This document shows, piece after piece, positions 15,733 to 24,324 of a stretch of DNA of 64,000 nucleotides. The stretch is from Kribbella sp. VKM Ac-2569. Lineage in GTDB: Bacteria > Actinomycetota > Actinomycetes > Propionibacteriales > Kribbellaceae. A program made the position numbers and the translations under genes. The stretch lies in assembly GCF_004216905.1 (NCBI RefSeq), contig NZ_SGXJ01000001.1, positions 1,240,001 through 1,304,000 on the forward strand. The letters run 5' to 3'. The notes beneath the pieces were generated by a model that was given only the letters and a program-made list of their open reading frames with translations, made no database searches and was not told where the DNA came from. The number at the start of each line of letters is the position of its first letter. Positions within the stretch are counted from its first letter, which is position 1.

Positions 15733-17603
15733 CGACAACGCAGACACCTCCTCCCGACGAGGTGAAGGACGAGCAGGAGCCGGAGGAGCAGAAGTGGCGG
15801 GGGCAGTTCGAGGAGGACCCCGACCGGGAGATCTCTCGTGCGACCAGCATCCGGCTGAAGGAGGACTCACGGAAACTGCTGGGTGAGCTGCTCCGGCCGT
15901 ACAAGAAGGTCATCTGGCTGCTGGTAGCGATCGTGATCGTCGAGAACGCGGCCCGGCTCGCCGTGCCGTACCTGGTCCACCTGGGCATCGACAACGGCAT
16001 CCCGCCGATCCTGGCGGGCAAGGGCTCCCAGGAGCTGGTCACGATCGTCATCGCCGTCCTGGCGTCGGCGTTGCTCCAGGCCTTTGCGCGGCAGCTGTTC
16101 CTGATGCGCTCGGGCCGACTCGGTCAGACCATCCTGCTCGGGCTGCGCAAGCGGGTGTTCGACCACTTCCAGCGGCTCAGCCCGGCGTTCCACGACAAGT
16201 TCACCTCGGGCCGGGTGATCTCCCGGCTGACGTCCGACGTCGGCGTCATCGACGAGATGCTGGCGAGCGGGTTCGACAGCCTGGTCACCGCGGTGCTGAC
16301 GCTGGTCGGCACGTCGATCATCCTGCTCACGCTCGACGTGAAGCTCGGTCTGCTCGCCCTGCTGTCGTTCCCGGCGCTGCTGCTCCTGACAGCCTGGTTC
16401 CGGAAGCGGTCCGCGGCGGTCTACCGGCAGACGCGGGAGGCCGTCGTCCTGGTCATCGTGCACTTCGTCGAGTCGATGACCGGCATCCGCGCGGTGCAGG
16501 CGTTCCGTCGGGAGCCGCGGAACGAGGAGATCTTCCACGGCGTCAACGACCGGTACCGGAAGGCGAACCTCGAGGCGTTCCGGCTGAACGCGGTCTTCAT
16601 GCCGGCGATCAAGGGCGTCGGCAACATCACCATCGTCGCGATCCTGGCGTACGGCGGTTACCAGGCGTACCACGGGCACGTGACGGTCGGCGTCCTGACC
16701 GCGTTCCTGCTCTACCTGCGGCAGTTCTTCGAGCCGCTGCAGGACATCACGCAGTTCTACAACACGTTCCTGTCCGCTTCGGCGGCGCTGGAGAAGCTGT
16801 CCGGCGTGCTGAGCGAGACGCCGGACGTTCCGGAGCCGATCCAGCCGGCCAAGCCAGGTCCGGCGCACGGTCATCTGGAACTGCGGAACGTGCGCTTCGA
16901 GTACGTCGACGGCGTACCGGTGCTGCCCGGTCTGCAGCTGGACGTGCCGGCCGGTCAGACCCTGGCCTTGGTCGGTACGACGGGTGCCGGCAAGACGACC
17001 ATCGCCAAGCTGGTGGCACGGTTCTACGACCCGACGAGCGGTCACCTGCTGCTCGACGGTGTCGACCTCCGGGACCTGGCCGAGGACGACCTGCGTGAGC
17101 GGGTCGTGATGGTGACGCAGGAGAACTTCCTGTTCACCGGCTCGGTCGCCGACAACATCCGGTTCGGCAAACCGGGCGCGACGATGGAGGAGGTCGTCGA
17201 GGCCGCGAAGGTGATCGGGGCGCACGACTTCATCACGGCGCTGCCCCACGGGTACGAGACCGCGGTCGAGAAGCGCGGTTCCCGGCTCTCGGCGGGTCAG
17301 CGTCAGCTGGTCGCGTTCGCGCGGGCGTTCCTGGCGAACCCCGCCGTACTGATCCTGGACGAGGCGACGTCCAGCCTGGACATCCCCAGCGAACGCCTCA
17401 TCCAGCGGGCGCTGAAGACGATCCTGGCCGACCGTACGGCGATCGTCATCGCGCACCGGTTGTCCACCGTCGAGACCGCCGACCGCGTCCTGGTCCTGGA
17501 ACACGGCCGGATCATCGAGGACGGCCCTCCCGGCCACCTCATCACCATGGACGACGGCCACTACGCCGGACTCCACCAGGCCTGGGAAGAGTCACTGGCC
17601 TGA
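15729..17603 (+). CDS. ABC exporter half-transporter, catalytic partner
   Basis: A 624-residue membrane/ATPase fusion with a charged 60-residue N-terminal extension. Walker A is GTTGAGKTT. Walker B is the canonical LILDEATSSLD with Glu545, and the H-loop is IAHRLS. Its signature is LSAGQ (520-524) instead of LSGGQ. Together with the aspartate in the first subunit this places both changes in the same composite ATP site, leaving one site competent. The substrate is unknown; multidrug or peptide export is usual. The end overlaps the convergent sigma-factor gene by 12 bp. Confidence 0.93.
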   Translation: MTTTQTPPPDEVKDEQEPEEQKWRGQFEEDPDREISRATSIRLKEDSRKLLGELLRPYKKVIWLLVAIVIVENAARLAVPYLVHLGIDNGIPPILAGKGSQELVTIVIAVLASALLQAFARQLFLMRSGRLGQTILLGLRKRVFDHFQRLSPAFHDKFTSGRVISRLTSDVGVIDEMLASGFDSLVTAVLTLVGTSIILLTLDVKLGLLALLSFPALLLLTAWFRKRSAAVYRQTREAVVLVIVHFVESMTGIRAVQAFRREPRNEEIFHGVNDRYRKANLEAFRLNAVFMPAIKGVGNITIVAILAYGGYQAYHGHVTVGVLTAFLLYLRQFFEPLQDITQFYNTFLSASAALEKLSGVLSETPDVPEPIQPAKPGPAHGHLELRNVRFEYVDGVPVLPGLQLDVPAGQTLALVGTTGAGKTTIAKLVARFYDPTSGHLLLDGVDLRDLAEDDLRERVVMVTQENFLFTGSVADNIRFGKPGATMEEVVEAAKVIGAHDFITALPHGYETAVEKRGSRLSAGQRQLVAFARAFLANPAVLILDEATSSLDIPSERLIQRALKTILADRTAIVIAHRLSTVETADRVLVLEHGRIIEDGPPGHLITMDDGHYAGLHQAWEESLA

Positions 17604-18266
17604 CGGCTCTGGGCGCGTGGGGTCCTCCTCACGCGTCCAGTCCGTTGTACGGCGGGCCGCATTCGTCTCCTGTACGACGGCCCACGCGTCGGCGACCGGT
17701 CCGACGTGCCGGAGCTTGTCCGGGTTCACCACCGCACGGATCGCCTGGATCTGCCCGTCGACGATGTCGAGGGTCCACGTGTTGACCACTCTGCCGTCGC
17801 TATCGCGGAAGATCGCGCCCGGCTGACCGTTCACCAGCTGCGGCTCCACAACGCCACCGATCTGCGCGAAGGGTCCAGCCAGCGCAGCCAGCATGCCTGC
17901 CACGTTGCGGGCGCCGGCCACGACACCTCGGCCCCACTGCGGCGCCTTGCCGCCCGCGTCGCCGACAAGCTGCACGTCCGCGGCCAGGAACTCCATCAAG
18001 TTGCCGACAGCACCCTCTTTGAACGCCTCGAAGAACCGCACCGCCAGCTCCTCCCGCTCTCGCTGGTCAGCTGCGAACCTGGGGCGCCCCGCGTCCATGT
18101 GCCGACGGGCACGGACCACCAGCTGACGGCACGCCGCCTCCGAGCGCCCCACGGCCGATGCCACCTCCGCGAAGCCGAACCCGAACCCGAACCTGCCGAG
18201 GATCCGATCGGTGATCGAGAACAGCAGCGGTCGCAGCTCCTCGAACTCCTCGTCGCGTGTGCGCAT
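17592..18266 (-). pseudogene. ECF41/SigJ-type sigma factor with internal deletion
   Basis: The 224-residue reading frame starts like SigJ (FEELRPLLFSITDRILG, the beginning of region 2). It then jumps directly to the end of region 4 (GFAEVASAVGRSEAACRQL), followed by the family's complete SnoaL-like C-terminal domain. Around 90-110 residues holding most of region 2, the linker and the start of region 4 are missing, although the frame continues. The junction carries the tandem CCGAAC repeat (RFGFGFGF), suggesting a slipped or recombined deletion. Without region 2 it should not bind the -10 element. The start shares one base with the stop of the upstream epimerase fragment, the usual sigJ-epimerase pairing. 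Confidence 0.82.
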
Positions 18267-18515
18267 CAGGCCAGCTCGGCCTTGAAGCCCTGCCGCCACG
18301 ACGGGTACTGCAGCTCCCAGCCGAGCTCTCGCTTCGCCTTGGCGTTCGAGAAGCCGCGTCCCTCGGTCATCATCACCACAGCCTGGTCTCCCGCCAGCCG
18401 CCGCGCCAACCACACCGGCACGCGCAGCGGCGGCTTCGCACCGGCGCACTCCGCCAGGTACGGCAGCCAGTCGCTGGCCGGCAGTTGGGGCGGGTCGTCG
18501 AGTTCGAGCAGGGAC
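18266..18515 (-). pseudogene. NAD-dependent epimerase, C-terminal fragment
   Basis: Reverse-strand residues from LLELDDPPQLPASDWLPYL through FSNAKAKRELGW to KAELA match the C-terminus of SDR-type epimerase/dehydratases. Family resemblance ends near 18515. The N-terminal part of what appears to be the same gene lies at 21682-22232, on the far side of a recombinase-bearing insert. The stop overlaps the sigma-factor start, so the two were once a coupled pair. Confidence 0.8.
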
Positions 18516-19400
18516 TGCGCTGGCGTGTGTGGTTTCCGGACGAGGAGCACGTGTCGGCATCTTCGTTCTTGCGGGATCTGGCTGCCTCGGATTGTTCGCC
18601 GGCGACGCTGCGCAGCGACGCCTACGACCTGCTGCGCTGGTTCCGGTTTCTGCACGACCGGTGGACAGCATGGGAGCACGCTGAACGGACTGACGTCCGG
18701 GAGTTCGTCGAGCGGCTACGCGACTCGCCGGTACCGCAGCGGTTGAACCGGCGAACTGGTGCAGCGGCGCCGGGGTCGGTGACTCCGATCACGGGCAAGG
18801 CGGTGCTGGGCACGAAGTACGCCGCTCGCACGATCAACCATCAGCTGAGCGTCTTGTTCGGATTCTACGAGTGGGCGTGTGCGGCTGATCTGGGTCCGTT
18901 GATCAACCCGGTGCCCGCACAGCGAAGCCGCGCCGCGCGCTGGTGTCGTTCTGGCTGTCCAGTGGTGCCCGGGCCGGCGAGCTGCTCGGGTTGTGTCTGG
19001 ATACCGACCTGGACGCCGGCGCGAACACGATCACGGTGGTCAGCAAGGGCAGCCGCCTGCGGGAGACGATTCCGGCCAGCGTGGACTCGTTCGTTTGGCT
19101 GGCGCTGTATCTGCGCGAGGAGTGCCCGCCCGTCACGCCGGGTGGACCGCTGTGGTGGACCCGGCAAGGCACACCACGGCAGCACGGCTGCTCGCTGATC
19201 CGGCGTTCACGCTGTTCGACGTGCAGACGATCCTGCGGCACGCCAGCGTGTCCACGACCCAGATCTATGCCCAGCCACGGCTTGAGGATCTGGTCACCAA
19301 GGTTCTGGAGCACTACGCCCGCCCCCGCACGAAAGGCCCCGTGATCAAGTCGGCCTACGACTCCGCCGCGGTCCGCGAACTACTCGGCCTGCCCGCATGA
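18500..19400 (+). pseudogene. Tyrosine recombinase remnant (three frames)
   Basis: Three consecutive stretches in three frames together resemble one phage-type integrase. The core-binding domain (CSPATLRSDAYDLLRWFRFL to LSVLFGFYEWAC) ends near 18935. It is followed by the start of the catalytic domain with the first arginine (WLSSGARAGELLGLCLD) to about 19175, and then the C-terminus (LFDVQTILRHASVSTTQIYAQ, with the catalytic tyrosine) to 19400. Segments between them are missing, including the HxxR box, so it cannot be active. Its left end meets the broken epimerase gene at about 18515. Confidence 0.82.
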
Positions 19401-19720
19401 GCGGCCCCACGACCACCGCTCACGAGATCCCGGCGCAGCGGCGGCAAGCGAGCACGACTCGTGCAGCGTCCGGGCCGTCGATCAAACTGCGGTCCGCGGG
19501 GATGAGTTCGGCAACCTCATGTGGATGCGCCGGCCAGGTGGCACAGACTTGCATTACCTGCGGCCTTCAAGCGCAAATTCTCGAGGCACAGACACCGACT
19601 GTCGATCGGCCTGCCTTGGAGTCACCCCCCACAGTGCGGAGCCCGTCCCCCGCTGGGGCGAGGCGGTCGTAGAGGGCGTCCCGGCGGTGGCCGCGACGGC
19701 GGCCTACCCCCCGCGGTCGG
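19401..19720. other. Non-coding remnant between integrase and TetR gene
   Basis: A short open frame begins with ATGA overlapping the integrase stop (MSGPTTTAHEIPAQRRQ) and runs to about 19672. It has no recognisable domain and ends in low-complexity sequence. In intact relatives a second mobile-element gene may have followed the integrase, so this could be its decayed start. I would not call it a gene. Confidence 0.45.
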
Positions 19721-20290
19721 TCAGCGGGCGGTGAGCCCGGTGAGCAGGAGGGCGAGCCATCGGGCGCGGGCGGTGGGTGGCTGGTCGGCGGGGAGGGTGA
19801 AGAGCATCAGGTACAGGTCGTCGACGGTGAAGTCGGCGCGCAGACCGCCCTGGGCTTGTGCGGTGCGGATGAGTTGGCCGAGGGCCTGGGTGACGCGGGT
19901 CTCCACCTCCTGCATGGCGGGGTGGGCTGCGTGGTCGGCGCCGAGCGCGTACGCGGCTGCTTTGACGGCGCGGTTGTGGGCGACGGTGTCCATCACGCGG
20001 CTGAGGAAGCCGGTGAGCTCCGCCATGGCGGGTGAACCCTGGTTCTCGCGTTGCAGGCACTCTTCGGCGTCGTCGGCGAGTGTTTCGAACGAGGTGGCGA
20101 CCACGGCTGTGACCAGGTCGCTCTTGTTCGGGAAGTGCTTGTACAGGGTTCCGACCGCGACGCCCGCAGCAGCGGCTATCTGCTCCATCGACACCTCGGG
20201 CCCGTGCTCGGTGATCTGCTCATGCGCCGCGGTCATGATCCGGGCGCGGTTGCGGGCCGCGTCGGCACGCAGCGGTCGGGGTGAGGTCAT
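19721..20290 (-). CDS. TetR-family regulator, divergent from SDR
   Basis: A 189-residue regulator. The helix-turn-helix spans VSMEQIAAAAGVAVGTLYKHFPNK, and a C-terminal ligand and dimer domain follows. The ATG at 20290 has GGAGGG six bases before it and is preferred over an in-frame start 18 bases upstream. It faces the SDR gene across a perfect 13-bp inverted repeat, so it probably represses both. The pair lies inside foreign DNA between recombinase remnants, so it is probably acquired cargo. Confidence 0.92.
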   Translation of the reverse strand: MTSPRPLRADAARNRARIMTAAHEQITEHGPEVSMEQIAAAAGVAVGTLYKHFPNKSDLVTAVVATSFETLADDAEECLQRENQGSPAMAELTGFLSRVMDTVAHNRAVKAAAYALGADHAAHPAMQEVETRVTQALGQLIRTAQAQGGLRADFTVDDLYLMLFTLPADQPPTARARWLALLLTGLTAR

Positions 20291-20320
20291 GGAGCCCTCC
20301 GGGACCATTTGACGAAAGAT

Positions 20321-20356
20321 GAATGATGCTTCACTCTACAAGATGAAGCATCATTC
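20321..20356. promoter_or_regulatory. Operator: 13-bp perfect inverted repeat
   Basis: GAATGATGCTTCA (20321-20333) and TGAAGCATCATTC (20344-20356) form perfect arms around a 10-bp spacer in the TetR/SDR intergenic region. Base composition is much more AT-rich than its surroundings. Position and symmetry fit a TetR operator controlling both divergent genes. Confidence 0.88.
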
Positions 20357-20374
20357 ACGTTATGGAGGTTGATC

Positions 20375-21298
20375 ATGGCCAGCACGACCGACCGGTGGAC
20401 CGAACAGGACATCCCTGCCCAGGACGGCAGGGTCGTTGTCGTCACCGGCGCCAACAGCGGCCTCGGGATGCAGACCGCGCGGGCCCTGGCCCAGCATGGC
20501 GCGCACGTCGTCCTCGCCGTGCGCAACCTCGACAAGGGCGACGAGGCCCTCGCCCGCATCAGCGAGCGTGCCCCGGGCGCCAAGCTCAGCCTCCAGCGCC
20601 TGGACCTTGCCTCCCTCAAATCGGTACGCGCGGCCGCCGATGAGCTGCACGCGGCGCATCCGAAGATCGACCTGCTCATCAACAACGCGGGCGTGATGTT
20701 CACACCCCGGCAGAAGACCGAGGACGGGTTGGACATGCAGTTCGGGGTCAACCACCTCGGGCACTTCGCGCTCACCGGCCTGCTGCTGGACCTGATGCTG
20801 CCCGTGCCCGGCTCCCGGGTGGTCACCGTCAGCAGCTTCGGCCACCGCATCCGGGCCGACATCCACTTCGACGACCTGCAGTTCGACCGCTCCTACAACC
20901 GGGTTGTCGCCTACGGTCAGGCCAAGCTGGCCAACCTGATGTTCACCTACGAACTCCAGCGCCGCCTCGCCCCGCACCACACCACCATCGCCGCCGCCGC
21001 GCATCCCGGCGCGTCGGATACCGAACTCACTCAGAACATGAGCGGCCTGGTGCGCAAGGGGGCCGAACTGGTCCAGCCTCTGCTGACCCAGCCGGCCGCC
21101 ATGGGAGCGCTGCCCACCCTGAGGGCGGCCACCGATCCCGCCGTCACCGGAGGCCAGTTCTACGGCCCCAACGGCATGGGCGGAACCCGCGGATACCCCG
21201 AGGTGGTCACCTCCAGCAAGAAGTCCCACGACACGACCGTCCAGCAGCGCCTGTGGACCGTGTCCGAGCAGCTCACCGACGTCCGGTTCTCCGTCTGA
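20375..21298 (+). CDS. Short-chain dehydrogenase (retinol-dehydrogenase-like)
   Basis: A 307-residue SDR. It has the cofactor motif TGANSGLG, the NNAG motif (LINNAGVMF), and a catalytic serine and tyrosine in VTVSSFGH and YGQAKLAN. Start ATG 20375 follows GGAGG at 20364-20368. It probably reduces or oxidises a small carbonyl compound with NAD(P). Control by the divergent TetR through the shared operator is likely, which suggests induction by a toxic or xenobiotic substrate. Confidence 0.92.
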   Translation: MASTTDRWTEQDIPAQDGRVVVVTGANSGLGMQTARALAQHGAHVVLAVRNLDKGDEALARISERAPGAKLSLQRLDLASLKSVRAAADELHAAHPKIDLLINNAGVMFTPRQKTEDGLDMQFGVNHLGHFALTGLLLDLMLPVPGSRVVTVSSFGHRIRADIHFDDLQFDRSYNRVVAYGQAKLANLMFTYELQRRLAPHHTTIAAAAHPGASDTELTQNMSGLVRKGAELVQPLLTQPAAMGALPTLRAATDPAVTGGQFYGPNGMGGTRGYPEVVTSSKKSHDTTVQQRLWTVSEQLTDVRFSV

Positions 21299-21315
21299 GG
21301 CCTCCACCCGCGATC

Positions 21316-21339
21316 GGCCGACCAAGAGGAGAGTCGGCC
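21316..21339 (+). terminator. Hairpin after SDR gene
   Basis: GGCCGAC (21316-21322) pairs with GTCGGCC (21333-21339) 18 bp after the SDR stop. It is a short but perfect stem and a plausible terminator. Confidence 0.5.
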
Positions 21340-21435
21340 TGCGCTGCTACTCGCGGACCCTGGAGGACCTTGGCCGACTATGCCCCTGGCGGCGTGGGCG
21401 CCGGGACGGCGGTAGGGCACACCGGTGACAGCAGG

Positions 21436-21681
21436 TCAGCGGCGCGCGTCGCCGGGTGCGAGCAGGCTGGTGACCTCGGCGATCGCTTCCGCCGACGGAT
21501 GGAAGTAGCGCCGTACCTTCTCCGGCTTCTTGTGCCGGGACTTGGCCATCAGCATCGGCAGGCTGGCCCCGGCCTCGCCGAGGTGGGTGAGCCCGGAATG
21601 CCGGTATTCGTGCAGGTCCCAGCCCGTGCCCGGTACGCCGCCGACGAAAGGGTGTCCGGCGCGCCACCGCGCTTGACTTGT
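21436..21681 (-). pseudogene. Second tyrosine recombinase, C-terminal fragment
   Basis: The reverse strand has about 80 codons that read as the end of a tyrosine recombinase: [16 protein letters not shown] (HxxR box), [19 protein letters not shown] (second histidine and the tyrosine), ending APGDARR and a stop at 21436. A stop codon lies just upstream at about 21684, and epimerase sequence begins there. It has no start and no N-terminus. It marks the right edge of the DNA inserted in the epimerase gene and is different from the integrase at the left edge. Confidence 0.82.
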
Positions 21682-22232
21682 TCAGTGAAGACAGCCACCA
21701 CAGTTGCGCTCGCAGCGTCGTCAAGATGCACCCAGGAACTGTAGCCAGTCCCGCGTCCCACCAGCGGGTACTGGCGTTTGCGCACGAGCTCCACCTGGTC
21801 GTCGATGGCCCCTGGTCCGTAGAAGGCCGTACCGCATGACAGCGCCACCGATCTTCAGCACGAGGTCCTCGATGCGGCTCAGCGCCTTGAGGCCGACGTA
21901 CGCCGCTGTTCCCTCCAGAAGGTCCAGCGGGTCCTCCTCGGTCTTGACCCAGCCGCCTTCGCGGATGCCGTTCCAGCTCGCGTAGCCCTGCGCAACGAAG
22001 TGCGCGACGCCGACTGCCTCGGCCGCGGCCAGGAGGTGGTCAGTGCCCTCGGTGCGTAGTCTGTTCGTCTTGGCGAACCAGCGGTCCGGGTGCTTGATGT
22101 CCGGCTTACCCGCGTGCGTCATCGAGATCGCAGTCATCTGATGCACGATCACATCCGGCCGCGCCAACGCGACAGCCTCGCCGCCAGCCGCCGCCCCAGC
22201 ACACCGCTTCCACCAGCCACAAACACCCGCAT
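21682..22232 (-). pseudogene. NAD-dependent epimerase, N-terminal part, damaged
   Basis: It begins with an ATG at 22232 and a Rossmann motif MRVFVAGGSGVLGRR. About 40-50 residues are then missing, with a frame change into GEAVALARPDVIVHQM. After a long normal stretch (YASWNGIREGGWVKTEEDP) a one- or two-base change shifts frame at MRYG into AFYGPGAIDDQVELV. Family sequence stops after WVHLDDAASATVVAV at about 21685. The continuation is the fragment at 18266-18515. So the gene carries two internal lesions and a large insertion. Confidence 0.8.
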
Positions 22233-22339
22233 CCTCAACACCCTCCTCATTCGGTTTCGCTCCCGAGACGAGACAGCACCGCCGTCTGTGACATGACGAC
22301 GGCCCAGAACTGTCGCAGGGCGTCGGTACCGTGAATGGC

Positions 22340-23491
22340 ATGTTGACGACGTTGGCGGTGGAGAACTACCGGTCGCTGCGGCGGGTCGTCATGCCGTTGC
22401 GCGGTCTGAACGTCGTGACCGGGGCCAACGGGACGGGGAAGTCGAGTCTCTACCGGGCACTGCGGTTGCTGGCTGATGCTTCGCGCAACGGTGCGGTGGC
22501 GGCGCTTGCGCGCGAAGGCGGTCTGCAGTCGACGCTGTGGGCGGGGCCGGAGCATGTCCGGAAGGATCGCCCGACGCAAGGCACCCGGCGGACCGGGCCG
22601 GTGACGTTGCGGATGGGGTTCGCGGGGGACGACTACGGCTATCTGATGGATCTCGGGTTGCCGATCCCGAACGGTTCGCAGTTCGATCTGGATCCGGAGA
22701 TCAAGCGGGAAGCCTTGTGGGCCGGGCCGTTCCTGCGGCCGGCGGCGTTGCTGGTCGAGCGCACCAACCACGAGGTGCGGATCCGTTCGGCGAGTGGTGA
22801 ATGGCAGCGCGGCGGGCACCAGATCCAGACGTTCGACAGCATGCTGAGCGAGTTCGCAGACCCGGAGCGCGCGCCCGAACTGCTGCTGGTGCGGGAACGC
22901 CTGCGGGGCTGGCGGTTCTACGACCACTTCCGCACCGACGCGACAGCGCCCGCCCGCCGAGTCCAGGTCGGCACGCGCACCGCCGTACTCTCCGCAGACG
23001 GCGCGGACGTGGCCGCGGCCCTGCAGACGGTTCGGGAGCTAGGTCCTCAAGGAGCTTTGGACGAGGCGATCGAGCTCGCGTTCCCCGGCAGTCGTGTCCA
23101 GATCACCAACACCGCAGGCCGTTTCGAGATCGCCTTTCACCAGCATGGGTTGCTGCGTCCGCTCTCTGGCGCCGAGCTCTCCGACGGCACCCTCAGGTAC
23201 CTCCTGTGGGTCGCCGCGCTGCTCACGCCGAGACCGCCCGAACTCCTCGTCCTCAACGAGCCCGAGACCAGCCTGCACCCCGATCTCCTGCCGGCGCTGG
23301 CCAACCTGGTGGTCACCGCGGCGAAGGAGACCCAGGTCATTGTCGTCACCCACTCCCGCCCGTTCATCGCGTCGATGGAGGCCCTCTCCCCCGACCTCCA
23401 GACGATCGAACTCGTCAAGGAGAAAGGCTCCACCACCATCACCGGCCAAGGCCCACTGGACGAGCCGCCGTGGAAGTGGCCGAGTCGCTAA
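22340..23491 (+). CDS. AAA ATPase of the RecF/SMC-like AAA_21 type
   Basis: About 383 residues. The N-terminus LAVENYRSLR leads to Walker A GANGTGKSS. A long insert follows, then an ABC-like signature LSDGTLR, Walker B LLVLNEPETSLHP (asparagine before the glutamate, common in this class) and an H-loop VVTHSRPF. Such proteins are seen alone or with nucleases in DNA repair or defence, but no nuclease domain is fused and no partner gene is adjacent. Start may be GTG 22331 or ATG 22340; no clear ribosome-binding site. It converges with the EamA gene, overlapping by four bases. Confidence 0.85.
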   Translation: MLTTLAVENYRSLRRVVMPLRGLNVVTGANGTGKSSLYRALRLLADASRNGAVAALAREGGLQSTLWAGPEHVRKDRPTQGTRRTGPVTLRMGFAGDDYGYLMDLGLPIPNGSQFDLDPEIKREALWAGPFLRPAALLVERTNHEVRIRSASGEWQRGGHQIQTFDSMLSEFADPERAPELLLVRERLRGWRFYDHFRTDATAPARRVQVGTRTAVLSADGADVAAALQTVRELGPQGALDEAIELAFPGSRVQITNTAGRFEIAFHQHGLLRPLSGAELSDGTLRYLLWVAALLTPRPPELLVLNEPETSLHPDLLPALANLVVTAAKETQVIVVTHSRPFIASMEALSPDLQTIELVKEKGSTTITGQGPLDEPPWKWPSR

Positions 23492-24324
23492 GGCTTGACG
23501 CTCTCGAAGCGGACGAGGATCACGGATCCGGCCGCGGACAGGACGAAGCCGGCGATTGCGGCCGGCCACCATCCGGCGCGTACGGCGTCGTCGAGGACGA
23601 AGACGCCCACGGCGGCCGGGGTGATGGTCTGCAACGCGATCATCGGCGTGGTGGCCAGCGTCACCGAACCGCGTTGCAGGGCCAGCGAGTAGAGGATGAA
23701 CGCAAGCGCCCCGCTGATCGGCAGCGTGTACAGCGTGGGGCTCCGGACGAGTTCGCTCATCGACCCGTCCTGCAACAAGCGCGCCGAGATCGCAACCCCG
23801 GCGTACCCGAGACCGGCGAGCAAACCGAGCAGTGCCGTGGAGACACCGTGCTGCGAACGACTGGCAACGGCGCCCAGTACGGCGAGGACGACGAGCCCCA
23901 CGATGATGCCGATCGTGAGCCCGTGATGCTGCGCGCTGGCGCCCGCATCGCCTGCCGCCACCGCGAGCAGACCGAGGCCGACGCAGACGCCGATCACCGC
24001 AGACCACTCGAGCGCACTCAGCTTGTCCGACATCAACCGAGTCGCGAGCAACGCCGTCACAACCAGACTGACCGCGATACCAGCCTGCGCCAGGTACAAC
24101 GGCAGCAACCGCAGCGCGACGAAGTGCAGTCCGAAGCCGGCCAGGTTCAGCGCCAGCGCACCGAGGAACGCCGGTTGCTTGAGCAGCGCGACCACGAACC
24201 CGCCGAGCCGCCGCGGATCCAGCTCCGACTCGGTCGGCACCTTCCGCGAACCGACGGCTTGCAGGATCGCCCCGACACCGAACAGCACCGCGGCGCCGAG
24301 CGCCGCGCCGAGACCGAGAACCAC
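23488..24324 (-). CDS. EamA/DMT-family membrane transporter
   Basis: About 278 residues with nine to ten hydrophobic helices and the two-half repeat typical of drug/metabolite transporters. It begins at GTG 24324, overlapping by one base the stop of the phosphatidylcholine-synthase-like gene, so the two are translationally coupled. Its substrate is unknown. The coupling suggests a role tied to lipid or choline metabolism, but that is inference. Confidence 0.82.
   Translation of the reverse strand: MVLGLGAALGAAVLFGVGAILQAVGSRKVPTESELDPRRLGGFVVALLKQPAFLGALALNLAGFGLHFVALRLLPLYLAQAGIAVSLVVTALLATRLMSDKLSALEWSAVIGVCVGLGLLAVAAGDAGASAQHHGLTIGIIVGLVVLAVLGAVASRSQHGVSTALLGLLAGLGYAGVAISARLLQDGSMSELVRSPTLYTLPISGALAFILYSLALQRGSVTLATTPMIALQTITPAAVGVFVLDDAVRAGWWPAAIAGFVLSAAGSVILVRFESVKP

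Noticed and set aside
15867..17576. Long reverse frame opposite the second ABC subunit
   Set aside because: Complement of a strongly supported gene; composition is Arg/Gln/Val-rich with no motif.
19397..19672. Second gene after the integrase (starts MSGPTTTAHE)
   Set aside because: The ATGA overlap is attractive, but there is no domain or family resemblance and the frame decays into low-complexity sequence; treated as remnant.
22340..23491. AAA ATPase as part of an anti-phage defence system
   Set aside because: Its fold class occurs in Gabija and OLD-type systems, but there is no nuclease domain and no nuclease, helicase or toxin gene beside it.
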